The position numbers and the translations under genes were made by a program. The notes below the pieces were generated by a model. The model saw only the letters and a program-made list of their open reading frames with translations, was not told the DNA's origin and searched no databases. Positions 26,950-34,165 of a DNA stretch of 35,724 nucleotides are shown here, one piece after another. Location of the stretch: contig VEQY01000034.1 of assembly GCA_018882965.1 (NCBI GenBank), positions 1 to 35,724 on the forward strand, given 5' to 3'. This stretch comes from Mycobacterium sp. (lineage in GTDB: Bacteria; Actinomycetota; Actinomycetes; Mycobacteriales; Mycobacteriaceae). The stretch's first letter is position 1, and every line of letters begins with the position of its first letter.

Positions 26950-27699
26950 ATGCGCGGCATCCCTAGTCGAACCGCTGGTCGACCCACCGGTGCGGGCCCG
27001 GCGAGGCGGCTGGTGGCCGGCGCGGCGCTCGGACTCTCGGTACTCACGCTGTCGGGGTGTGACAGCACCGTCCCGGTGGAACCGAACGCCCGTCAGGTGA
27101 CGGTCATCGGCTCGGGCGAGGTGCAGGGGGTGCCTGACACGCTGACCGCGGACGTGGCGATCGAGGTGACCGCCCCGGATGTGACGGCCGCGATGAACCA
27201 GACCAGCCAGCGCCAGCAGGCGGTGATCGACGCCCTCACCGCTCGCGGATTCGACTCCGAGGACATCAGCACCACGGAGGTCAGCCTGCAACCGCAGTAC
27301 GGCGACAATTCGGTGATCACCGGATACCGGGCAGCCAACTCGATTCGCGTCACGATCCGCGAACTCGATTCCGCGTCGGCTGCCCTGACGACGATTCTCA
27401 ACGCCGGCGGCAATGCGACGCGGATCAACTCGGTCAGCTACTCGATCGAGGACGATTCAGGGTTGGTCCGGGACGCCAGGGCACGCGCCTTCGGCGACGC
27501 CCGAAGCCGGGCCGAGCAGTACGCCGAACTGTCCGGTCTCTCGCTCGGACGGGTGATCTCGATTTCCGAGGCGCCGGACGGTCCGCCGCCTCCCCCGCCG
27601 ATGCCGATGCCGCGCGGCGCGATGGCCGCCGATGTGCCGCTGCAGCCTGGTCGCCAAACGGTGAGTTTCGCGGTCACCGTGGTCTGGGAGCTCAATTAA
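26950..27699 (+). CDS. lpqG: SIMPL-domain (DUF541) lipoprotein LpqG
   Basis: 249 aa. A basic N-region (RTAGRPTGAGPARR), a hydrophobic core and the lipobox L34-S-G-C37 preceded by VLT give a clear lipoprotein signal. The mature part is one SIMPL domain (residues about 48-245): ARQVTVIGSGEVQGVPDTLTADVAIEV, DALTARGFDSEDISTTEVSLQPQY, YRAANSIRVTIREL, ARARAFGDARSRAEQYAELSGLSLGRVISISE. A Pro-rich loop (PDGPPPPPPMPMPRG) interrupts the last strands. SIMPL proteins form periplasmic oligomers in other bacteria; the function in mycobacteria is unclear. Matches Rv3623. Confidence 0.92.
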   Translation: MRGIPSRTAGRPTGAGPARRLVAGAALGLSVLTLSGCDSTVPVEPNARQVTVIGSGEVQGVPDTLTADVAIEVTAPDVTAAMNQTSQRQQAVIDALTARGFDSEDISTTEVSLQPQYGDNSVITGYRAANSIRVTIRELDSASAALTTILNAGGNATRINSVSYSIEDDSGLVRDARARAFGDARSRAEQYAELSGLSLGRVISISEAPDGPPPPPPMPMPRGAMAADVPLQPGRQTVSFAVTVVWELN

Positions 27700-27700
27700 C

Positions 27701-27732
27701 CACCCGGCCAGCTGAATCCGCTGGTTCGGGTG
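27701..27732. terminator. Bidirectional hairpin terminator between lpqG and hpt
   Basis: CACCCG-g-CCAGC, loop TGAATCC, GCTGG-tt-CGGGTG: an 11-bp stem with one small internal loop. It fills the 36-bp space between two convergent stop codons and is followed on the plus strand by ATTT. It is the best terminator-like structure in the window. Confidence 0.65.
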
Positions 27733-27735
27733 ATT

Positions 27736-28311
27736 TCAGAGTTCGTGCTGGTAGACCCTCGGGTCAAGGGTGCCGATGTAGGGCAGGTCTCGATAGCGCT
27801 CGGCGTAGTCCAGTCCGTAGCCGACGACGAACTCGTTGGGGATGTCGAATCCGACGTAGGTGATGTCGACGTCGGTGCGGACCGCTTCGGGTTTACGCAA
27901 CAGCGCGCACACCCGCAATGAGCGCGGGTGGCGGCTTGCCAGGTTGCGAAGCAACCACGACAACGTGAGCCCGGAGTCGACGATGTCCTCGACGATGAGC
28001 ACGTGACGGTCGGCGATGTCGCGGTCCAGATCCTTGAGGATGCGGACCACACCGGAGGATGACGTCGCCGAGCCGTAGGAGCTCACCGCCATGAACTCCA
28101 GCTGGGTGGGCACCGGCAGGGCGCGCGCAAGGTCGGTGACGAACATCACCGCGCCTTTGAGCACCGTCACCAGCAGCAGGTCCTCGCCGTCGAGGATGTC
28201 GCGGTAGTCCTGACCGACCTGCTCGCCGAGTTCGGTGGTCCGGGCTTGAATCTGCTCCTGGGACAACAGGACCGACTTGATGTCCCCGGAGTACGAATCA
28301 GGCACCGGCAC
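27736..28311 (-). CDS. hpt: Hypoxanthine-guanine phosphoribosyltransferase
   Basis: 191 aa from GTG 28311; GTG 28305 is an in-frame alternative. Purine salvage: joins hypoxanthine or guanine to PRPP. The PRPP loop [17 protein letters not shown] (103-119) contains the paired acids and the Ser-Gly. [15 protein letters not shown] and the flexible loop [14 protein letters not shown] are present. The hood has [28 protein letters not shown] with the base-stacking aromatic. It follows tilS in the order common to many bacteria (tilS-hpt-ftsH), with 49 bp between. Confidence 0.96.
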   Translation of the reverse strand: MPVPDSYSGDIKSVLLSQEQIQARTTELGEQVGQDYRDILDGEDLLLVTVLKGAVMFVTDLARALPVPTQLEFMAVSSYGSATSSSGVVRILKDLDRDIADRHVLIVEDIVDSGLTLSWLLRNLASRHPRSLRVCALLRKPEAVRTDVDITYVGFDIPNEFVVGYGLDYAERYRDLPYIGTLDPRVYQHEL

Positions 28312-28360
28312 GACACACAGCGTGCCATGCCGGAACCGCCGGTGAGGGTCAGACGATCAA

Positions 28361-29332
28361 TCACACCGGTTCGAGGCGCAGCGCCAACATTCCGGCCCGA
28401 CGCTCGGCGAACAACCGCATCCGCGGCCGGTCACAGCCGACCGCCACGCCACCCTGCCCGCGCCAGCGGGTGAGCAGATCATCGACCGCCCGGATCTGGG
28501 TGTCGGTCAGTCCGCTGGCGCCGCCGGCGAGCAGCCAGCCGCGAAGCACCCGCCGGCGCAGCGCGGTGGGCAGACCGGCGACGTCGTCGACCCTCAGGCC
28601 CTCCCCGGACGCCCCTGACTGAGCCGAGCGCAACTGGTGTTCGGCCTGGGCGTCGAGGGCGTCGGTGTCCTCCCTCAGCGCCGCGGCGGTGCGGGCCAGC
28701 GCCTCGGCGACCCCGCCGCCGAGCACGTCCTCAAGCAGCGGCATCACCTCGGTGCGCAGCCGAACCCGGGTGAACCGGCGGTCGCTGTTGTGCGGGTCGT
28801 CCCAGGGCTGTAGCCCCCGTTCCGCGCAGGCGGCCCGGGTCAGCGCGCGCCGGACACCGAGCAACGGCCGGTACCAGGGCGGGTCGACCACCCGCATGCC
28901 GGCCATCGACCGCGGCCCCGAACCGCGGCCCAGTCCCAGCAAGACCGTCTCGGCCTGGTCGTCGAGGGTGTGACCGAGCAGCACGGGCGCACCCGCCCTG
29001 GCCGACTCCAGGGCCGCGTAGCGGGCGGTCCGGGCGGCGGCCTCCGGTCCGCCGGTCGTTCCCACCTGCACCCGCAGCACGAGTGCGGCCGCGCATCCGA
29101 GTTCGAGTGCCTGAGCGCGCGCCTTCTCCGCCACCACGGTGGAATCGGGCTGAAGTCCGTGGTCGACGATCAGCGCGGTGGTGGGCCGGACCGGTACCGC
29201 CGCGGCCGTCAGGGCCAGCGAGTCCGGTCCGCCGGACAGCGCAACACACCACGACCGGGCTTCGGGCAGGCGGTCGGTGGCGAAACCGGCGAGCGTCTCG
29301 CGCAGCCGGTCTAGAGCACCCGGTCGATCCAC
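28361..29332 (-). CDS. tilS: tRNA(Ile)-lysidine synthetase
   Basis: 323 aa from GTG 29332, equal to the length I recall for M. tuberculosis Rv3625c. An open frame to 29386 is inside the upstream gene and not conserved. Uses ATP and lysine to modify C34 of the tRNA-Ile that reads AUA. The PP-loop S33-G-G-P-D-S38 is complete, then LIVDHGLQP, LGHTLDDQAETVLLGLGRG, RPLLGVRR and DPHNSDRRFTRVRLRTEVMPLLE (tRNA-acceptor contact). The C-terminal domain is short (LRGWLLAGGASGLTDTQIRAVDDLL). It overlaps the metalloprotease stop by 22 bp, so coupling is likely. Confidence 0.95.
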   Translation of the reverse strand: MDRPGALDRLRETLAGFATDRLPEARSWCVALSGGPDSLALTAAAVPVRPTTALIVDHGLQPDSTVVAEKARAQALELGCAAALVLRVQVGTTGGPEAAARTARYAALESARAGAPVLLGHTLDDQAETVLLGLGRGSGPRSMAGMRVVDPPWYRPLLGVRRALTRAACAERGLQPWDDPHNSDRRFTRVRLRTEVMPLLEDVLGGGVAEALARTAAALREDTDALDAQAEHQLRSAQSGASGEGLRVDDVAGLPTALRRRVLRGWLLAGGASGLTDTQIRAVDDLLTRWRGQGGVAVGCDRPRMRLFAERRAGMLALRLEPV

Positions 29333-30354
29333 TGCTGGGGATTCTCGATCTCGGCCGTGCGCGGCAGCGTGTCGGGATCCGTCCACACGGCGTTGAACCG
29401 CTGCATGCCGACCCGCCCGACCACCTGGTCGACGAATGCCCGGCCGCGGGTGTACTGGCTGAGCTTCGCGTCGACCCCGAGCAGGGCGCGCAGCATTCGC
29501 TGCAGCGGCGACTGGGGACGGTGCCGGCGGTCGTTGAAGCGGCGCCTGATCTGCTCGACTGTCGGCACGACGGCGGGACCCACCGCGTCCATCACGTAGT
29601 CGGCGTGGCCTTCCAGCAGAGTGCCCAGCGCCATCAGCTGATCCAGCGCCGCCCGCTGCGGCTCGGACTGCAGGGCCCGGAGGAAACCCACCACTCCCGA
29701 AGCCTCCGCGGTGTCACCCGCGCGGCGATCCCTGATGAGTCGGCTCAGCCGGCCGACGGCGTCGGCGAAATCCGGCCCGCCCCCGGAGGTGAGCACGCCG
29801 ACGGTGCGTGACATGTGTTGGGCCAGCCAGGGATTGGCGGTGAACTGCACCCGGTGGGTCACCTCGTGCAGACACACCCACAGCCGGAAATCCCGCGGCA
29901 CGAACCGTAGCTGGCGCTCGACGGCGAGCACGTTCGGGTAGACCAGCAGCAGTCCACCGCCGAACGGGTCGTACTGGCCCAGGATCCCCGAGGAGATGAA
30001 CGCGAGGATTGCACCGGTTTGAGCGCCGGTGACACGACCGGTGATGCGGCCGGTCACGTTGGCGCCGGGCAGGTCGTCCCCGCCGGTCAGCACCCGCATC
30101 GAATCCGATGCCGCCCTGATCCACTGCGGCCGATCGACGATGCGGGCGTCGGCCACCGGCGCGTCACCCGAGAGCCCGGTGACGTCGCGGACAGGACCTT
30201 CGGCCGCGCGCGACGCCTGAGCGAGTTCGGCGATGATCGCCGACAGCGTGTAATCGGTCGCGGGCGGGCCGGGACGCGCCAGACGCGCGCCGACGGAGCC
30301 GGCAAATCCCCAGTCGACCGCCGCGCCCGCGGTCGGCCTCAGGGACTGGCTCAC
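29311..30354 (-). CDS. DUF2342 zinc-dependent metalloprotease-like protein (Rv3626c-like)
   Basis: 347 aa, GTG start (SQSLRPTAGAAVDWGFAGSVG). The zinc motif His163-E-V-T-His167 (LWVCLHEVTHRVQFTANPWL) and a downstream acid in LLEGHADYVMDAVG fit the DUF2342 family of actinobacteria, often labelled 'F420 biosynthesis associated' on thin grounds. GQYDPFGGGLLLVYPNVLAVERQL precedes the zinc site, as in relatives. There is no signal peptide, so it is probably cytosolic. Substrate and partners are unknown. It sits between dacB and tilS with 25 bp to dacB, a linkage kept in M. tuberculosis. Confidence 0.85.
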   Translation of the reverse strand: MSQSLRPTAGAAVDWGFAGSVGARLARPGPPATDYTLSAIIAELAQASRAAEGPVRDVTGLSGDAPVADARIVDRPQWIRAASDSMRVLTGGDDLPGANVTGRITGRVTGAQTGAILAFISSGILGQYDPFGGGLLLVYPNVLAVERQLRFVPRDFRLWVCLHEVTHRVQFTANPWLAQHMSRTVGVLTSGGGPDFADAVGRLSRLIRDRRAGDTAEASGVVGFLRALQSEPQRAALDQLMALGTLLEGHADYVMDAVGPAVVPTVEQIRRRFNDRRHRPQSPLQRMLRALLGVDAKLSQYTRGRAFVDQVVGRVGMQRFNAVWTDPDTLPRTAEIENPQQWIDRVL

Positions 30355-30379
30355 GGCGCGCAGCCGGAGACGGGAGGAT

Positions 30380-31753
30380 TCACGAGCCGCAGCCGCAGGT
30401 TCGCAACGTGCCCGCCAGCGCGTCGAGGGCGGTGCGGCCCTCCATGCCGGCGTTGTTGGAGATGAACGCGAAGGTCAGCACCCGGCCGCTGGTGTCGGTG
30501 ACGATCCCCGCGAGCGAGTTGACCTTGGTCAGCGAGCCCGTTTTGGCCCGCAGCCAGCCGGCCGACGACCGCGGATCGGTGCCGATGAACCGATCCGAGA
30601 GGGTGCCGCTGCCGCCGGCGATGGGCAGCAGATCCACCAGGGGCCGCAACTCGGGGTGGCCCGGTCCGGCGGCGAAATTCACCACCTCGTCCAGAGTCAT
30701 CGCGGTCAGCAGGTTGGCCACCGACAACCCGCTGTTGTCGACCAGCGCCGCGCCGCGGACGTCGATTCCGGCGGCGGCCAGCGTGCTGACGACGGCATCG
30801 ACTCCACCGGCGAAACTCGACGGCCGACCAGTCGCGGCGGCGATTTCGCGTCCGATCGTCTCGGCCATCACGTTGTCTGAGGCGTTCATCATCTGGCGCA
30901 GCCGTTCGATCAACGGCGCGGACTGAACGGATGCCAGTTGCCTGCCGCCGGCCGGGCCCGGGGCGAAGGTGACCCGGGCGGGGTCCACGCCCAGCGCCAC
31001 CGCCAGGGCCCGGCCCGCATCGAGTGCCGGCGTGGGCGACCGGCGTGATTCGAACGTCGTCGGCTGGATGCGACCCGCATCGAGCATCACCGACTGGATC
31101 GGCGCGATGTCACCGCCCTCGATGTCGGCGGGATCCCAACCGGGCGCCATGTCCGGCCCGGAGTACAGCGAGATGTCGACCTGAACGGCCGTCGGCTGCA
31201 CACCGCTGCTGCGCACCTGGTCGGCCAGGTCGGAAATCCGCGCGGCGTCGCGGTACCAGGTGTCCTGTCCGGGTGCGGCCGCCGAGAGCACCGGATCACC
31301 CGCTCCGACGAGAACCACGACACCGGGCAGCAGGGTCTGGTCGGCCGCGCGGACCGTGGTGGTGACGCGGGCGTCGCGGTCGAGGGTCAACAGGGCCGCC
31401 GCGGCGGTCAAAACCTTGTTCGTCGACGCCGGCTGCATCTGCGCATCGGCGCGCTGCTCCCAAACCTGCTGTCCGGTCGCGGCATCGGTGACGCGGCCGC
31501 CCAGACTGCCGAGGTTGGGATTGGCGACCACGGCCGCCAGAGCGGCCGTCAGGCCCGCCGTGGTGGGCGCGGGCGCGGCGTCGGTCACCGGGACGACCCC
31601 CGGGTTGGCGACGGCAGCCGGCCGCGGCGGCGGGACCTGGGCATCGTTGCTGCTCCCGCCGGTCAGGAACGCCGCCGCCGCGACGACGACCGCGACCACC
31701 CCGATCACGCCGACGGCCAGGAGCACGTGCGTTCGGCCGCGAGAACTGCCCAT
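30380..31753 (-). CDS. dacB: D-alanyl-D-alanine carboxypeptidase/endopeptidase, PBP4 family
   Basis: 457 aa, ATG start. An N-terminal membrane anchor (THVLLAVGVIGVVAVVVAAAAFL) with no clear signal cleavage is followed by a Pro-rich linker (QVPPPRPAAVANPGVVPV). The penicillin-binding domain (class C, peptidase S13) has Ser110-T-N-K113, Ser292-D-N294 and Lys404-T-G406, all three catalytic motifs. A large insert of about 150 residues after SxxK is the mark of PBP4 enzymes. Trims or cuts peptidoglycan stem peptides outside the membrane. It is the first gene of dacB-DUF2342-tilS-hpt and faces ppa across a repeat-rich region. Confidence 0.93.
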   Translation of the reverse strand: MGSSRGRTHVLLAVGVIGVVAVVVAAAAFLTGGSSNDAQVPPPRPAAVANPGVVPVTDAAPAPTTAGLTAALAAVVANPNLGSLGGRVTDAATGQQVWEQRADAQMQPASTNKVLTAAAALLTLDRDARVTTTVRAADQTLLPGVVVLVGAGDPVLSAAAPGQDTWYRDAARISDLADQVRSSGVQPTAVQVDISLYSGPDMAPGWDPADIEGGDIAPIQSVMLDAGRIQPTTFESRRSPTPALDAGRALAVALGVDPARVTFAPGPAGGRQLASVQSAPLIERLRQMMNASDNVMAETIGREIAAATGRPSSFAGGVDAVVSTLAAAGIDVRGAALVDNSGLSVANLLTAMTLDEVVNFAAGPGHPELRPLVDLLPIAGGSGTLSDRFIGTDPRSSAGWLRAKTGSLTKVNSLAGIVTDTSGRVLTFAFISNNAGMEGRTALDALAGTLRTCGCGS

Positions 31754-31802
31754 CAGGGTCCCGGCCCCCTTTTCCGTGCTTCGGGTGGTCCATCATCCCA
31801 CC

Positions 31803-31870
31803 GGATCGACGTCCCACTGGATCGACGTCCCACTGGTGTCGGTCCCATTGTGCTGTCGGTCCCATTGTGC
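31803..31870. repeat. Four degenerate 15-17 bp direct repeats between dacB and ppa
   Basis: A 16-bp unit (GGATCGACGTCCCACT, 31803-31834) is doubled exactly. Right after it a 17-bp unit (TGTCGGTCCCATTGTGC, 31837-31870) is also doubled exactly. The two units are related: all four copies hold GTCCCAYTG, beginning at 31811, 31827, 31842 and 31859 (steps of 16, 15 and 17). The array occupies the centre of the 201-bp divergent promoter region and could be a multi-site operator. No protein is known to me for this motif. Confidence 0.8.
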
Positions 31871-31903
31871 CCAACGACCCCCCGGCGGAGGTCAGCGCTC
31901 CGT

Positions 31904-31909
31904 TAGGGT
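31904..31909 (+). promoter_or_regulatory. Candidate ppa -10
   Basis: TAGGGT (TANNNT), 45 bases before the ppa GTG. It would leave a leader holding the strong ribosome site GAGGAGGAG (31942-31950). No -35 is clear; the repeat array ends 33 bases upstream. Confidence 0.35.
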
Positions 31910-31954
31910 TGTGCTCTCGGCGCCACCAGGCGACGGACGGCGAGGAGGAGTCGC

Positions 31955-32443
31955 GTGCAATTCGACGTCACGATCGAGATCCCGAAGGGCCAGCGCAACA
32001 AGTACGAAATTGATCACGACACAGGGCGCGTGCGGCTGGATCGCTATCTCTACACACCGATGGGGTACCCGGCGGACTACGGCTTCATCGAGGACACTCT
32101 CGGCGAGGACGGCGACCCCCTGGACGCCCTGGTGCTGCTGCCGCAATCGGTGTTCCCGGGCGTGATCGTGGCCGCCCGCCCGGTCGGGATGTTCCAGATG
32201 GTCGACGAGGCAGGTGGCGATGACAAGGTGCTGTGCGTGCCGGCCGGCGACCCCCGGTGGGACCACATCACCGACATCGGCGACGTCTCGGACTTCGAAC
32301 TGGAGTCGATCAAGCACTTCTTCGTGCACTACAAGGACCTCGAACCGGGCAAGCACGTCGAAGCCGCCGATTTCGTCGGACGAGCCGAGGCTGAGGCCGA
32401 GGTGGAGCGCTCCCGGCAGCGGTTCGCCGCCGAGGGCCACTAG
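31955..32443 (+). CDS. ppa: Inorganic pyrophosphatase (family I)
   Basis: 162 aa, GTG start, with GAGGAGGAG just upstream. Hydrolyses pyrophosphate to phosphate and so drives biosynthesis forward. Conserved features: [28 protein letters not shown], the metal-binding signature [25 protein letters not shown] and [14 protein letters not shown]. The length equals M. tuberculosis Rv3628 (162 aa). The tail is Glu/Ala/Arg-rich ([19 protein letters not shown]). Cytosolic hexamer. The pyrophosphate made by the synthetases and adenylating enzymes in this window is its substrate, but the linkage need not mean more. Confidence 0.97.
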   Translation: MQFDVTIEIPKGQRNKYEIDHDTGRVRLDRYLYTPMGYPADYGFIEDTLGEDGDPLDALVLLPQSVFPGVIVAARPVGMFQMVDEAGGDDKVLCVPAGDPRWDHITDIGDVSDFELESIKHFFVHYKDLEPGKHVEAADFVGRAEAEAEVERSRQRFAAEGH

Positions 32444-32483
32444 GACCCCCGGCGACCCTGCGGCCCGCGAATTTTCCTGGACG

Positions 32484-32489
32484 TAACCT
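32484..32489 (+). promoter_or_regulatory. Candidate -10 for the UraD-like gene
   Basis: TAACCT (TANNNT) in the 77-bp gap after ppa, 31 bases before ATG 32521. CGTAAC occurs twice (32482-32487 and 32492-32497) and CCTTTCGT twice nearby, so there may be an operator. Weak evidence. Confidence 0.25.
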
Positions 32490-32520
32490 TTCGTAACGCG
32501 ACGGTGTCCTTTCGTTTCCG

Positions 32521-33066
32521 ATGATGGGCCACATGCTGCTGCATCAGGGCATCGGCCTGGCGTCCTTCAACGAGCTGCCCACGCGTCGAGCCGTACACGC
32601 TCTCTATGAATGCTGCAACAGTGTGGCGATGGCCGCGGATCTGGCCCGCGGGCGGCCGTACGCCGATCGGGGCGAGCTCTATCGTCGCGCCGACGGTCTG
32701 CTCTTTGCGCTCTCCGAGCAATCGATCGACGACATCATGCAGGCCTATCCCCGAGTCGGCAGCAGGCCGGGAAGCGCACGATCACAGGCCGAACCGTGCG
32801 CCATTTTCGACGAGCGTCCAGAGGTGATGCGTCAGCTCACCGCCGCGGCCCAGCGATACTCCCGCCGCTTCGGCTTCGAGTTCGTGATGTACCTGGGCCA
32901 GGCGCCGAAATGTTCGGCCGCCGAGGTGATCGCCGCTGTCGAGAGCCGGATGGACAACGACGGCGAGACCGAGCGCAAGATCGTGCGCAACGAGATCGCC
33001 AAGCTCAATCGCAGCCGCCTCGAGCGGATGCTCGGTCCGGCCGGCGGCTACGACAACTGGGCGTAA
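32521..33066 (+). CDS. OHCU decarboxylase (UraD)-like protein
   Basis: 181 aa from ATG 32521; ATGs at 32524 and 32533 are alternatives and no ribosome site decides. The whole protein follows the UraD plan: FNELPTRRAVHALYECCNSVAMAADLARGRPY, ALSEQSIDDIMQAYPRVGSRPG, RYSRRFGFEFVMYL and ESRMDNDGETERKIVRNEIAKLNRSRLERML. UraD decarboxylates OHCU to S-allantoin in urate breakdown. The Ser-x-x-Glu pair (S88, E91) and Arg143 match active-site residues, but the conserved His of the family's His-Pro is Tyr76 here (AYPRVG). The protein may be inactive or act on another compound. No urate oxidase or transthyretin-like (HIU hydrolase) gene lies nearby. Alone after ppa and convergent with terC. Confidence 0.7.
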   Translation: MMGHMLLHQGIGLASFNELPTRRAVHALYECCNSVAMAADLARGRPYADRGELYRRADGLLFALSEQSIDDIMQAYPRVGSRPGSARSQAEPCAIFDERPEVMRQLTAAAQRYSRRFGFEFVMYLGQAPKCSAAEVIAAVESRMDNDGETERKIVRNEIAKLNRSRLERMLGPAGGYDNWA

Positions 33067-33078
33067 ACCCCCTCACCC

Positions 33079-34053
33079 TCAGTCCGCCGGGGGCTGCGTC
33101 ATCCGGGTCTTGATCAAGCTCGCGACCATGGTCAAGAACAGGGTGAGCACGATGACCGCCAAACTCAGCAGGGTGGGGATCTCCGGCACGTTGAGGTTCT
33201 GGCCTCCGTTGATGAACGGCAACTCGTTCTCATGGAGGGCGTGCAGCAGCAACTTGATCCCGATGAAGAACAGGATGATGGCAAGACCCTGGGACAGGTA
33301 GACCAGCCGATTGAGCAGGTCCCCCAGCAGGAAGTACAGCTGCCGCAGACCCATGAGCGCGAAGACGTTGGCCGTGAAGACCAGATAGGGCTCTTTGGTC
33401 AGACCGTAGATCGCCGGGATCGAGTCCACGGCGAAGAGCAGATCAGTGGTCGCTAAGGCCACGATGACCAGGAACATCGGGGTCATCAGGCGCTTGTTGT
33501 CACGCTTGACGTACAGCTTGAGACCGTGCCAGGTGTCGGTTGTTCTCAGATGGGTCTTCGCGAATCGCACGACGGCGTTGTCGGCGTCGTCACTGTGGTC
33601 GGTGTCGCGAACCAGTTGGATCGCGGTGTACACAAGGAAGGCGCCGAAGAGGTAGAAGATCCAGGAGAACTGCTCGATGGCGACGGCTCCCAGCGCGATG
33701 AAGATGCCGCGGAACACCAAGGCGAGCACGATGCCGACGAAGAGGGCCTGCTGCTGATGGACCTTGGGGACGTTGAAACTGGCCATGATGATGATGAAGA
33801 TGAACAGATTGTCGATCGACAGGCTGTACTCGGTGAGCCAGCCCGCGTAGAACTCCAGGCCGAACTGGCTGCCGTGGAAGTTCCAGACCCACACGCCGAA
33901 CAGCACCGCCAGTCCGACATAGATGGTCAGCGCGATCACGCAGTCGCGGGTCGTCGGCTCCTGGGGCCGACGCGCGAAGGCCAGGATGTCGACGAGCAGG
34001 ACTGCCAGGGTCACCGCCAGGGTGATCGCCCATTCCAGGGCAGATACGTCCAC
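33079..34053 (-). CDS. TerC-family integral membrane protein
   Basis: 324 aa, GTG start, with GGAGG eight bases upstream. About eight or nine transmembrane helices. The two family hallmarks are acidic residues in helices: Asp81 (EYSLSIDNLFIFIIIM) and Asp210 (ATTDLLFAVDSIPAIYG), giving the inverted-repeat architecture. Met/Phe-rich segments such as ALMGLRQLYFLLG follow. TerC proteins (E. coli Alx, Bacillus YceF/YkoY) export Mn2+ or help metalate secreted proteins; some belong to tellurite-resistance clusters, but no ter genes are nearby. Metal handling is inferred from the family. The 12-bp gap to the UraD-like stop leaves no room for a terminator. Confidence 0.93.
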   Translation of the reverse strand: MDVSALEWAITLAVTLAVLLVDILAFARRPQEPTTRDCVIALTIYVGLAVLFGVWVWNFHGSQFGLEFYAGWLTEYSLSIDNLFIFIIIMASFNVPKVHQQQALFVGIVLALVFRGIFIALGAVAIEQFSWIFYLFGAFLVYTAIQLVRDTDHSDDADNAVVRFAKTHLRTTDTWHGLKLYVKRDNKRLMTPMFLVIVALATTDLLFAVDSIPAIYGLTKEPYLVFTANVFALMGLRQLYFLLGDLLNRLVYLSQGLAIILFFIGIKLLLHALHENELPFINGGQNLNVPEIPTLLSLAVIVLTLFLTMVASLIKTRMTQPPAD

Positions 34054-34148
34054 GCAGTTGGCCTCCGGCCGTCATCAACCTCCCGGGCGTGGGAAGTGTC
34101 TCAGGCTTGGGTGGGCCTGACGACACCGGGGGCTGCGGCGCCGGGCGC

Positions 34149-34158
34149 ACCCTAGGAT
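34149..34158. promoter_or_regulatory. Face-to-face -10 elements of terC and the adenylation-domain gene
   Basis: Within ten bases, TAGGAT (plus, 34153-34158) precedes GTG 34166 by seven bases, and TAGGGT (minus, 34154-34149) points to terC with an 88-base leader. The hexamers share TA of the palindrome CCTAGG. RNA polymerase could load in either direction but not in both at once. The plus transcript would be leaderless; the minus one has a real ribosome site. Confidence 0.45.
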
Positions 34159-34165
34159 TCACGGC

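Noticed and set aside
25881..27068. 395-codon minus-strand frame opposite ephA
   Set aside because: ephA carries a full catalytic triad on the plus strand; the reverse frame has no recognisable domain.
31803..31870. CRISPR array
   Set aside because: The units are adjacent without spacers and are only 16-17 bp long, with no cas gene nearby.
33079..34053. Tellurite-resistance cluster
   Set aside because: TerC alone is widespread; no terA, terB, terD or terZ gene is in the window.
34054..34148. Mn2+ riboswitch (yybP-ykoY) in the terC leader
   Set aside because: The 88-base leader is GC-rich and I could not find the conserved loop sequences or helix P1 of that class. A covariance-model search would decide.
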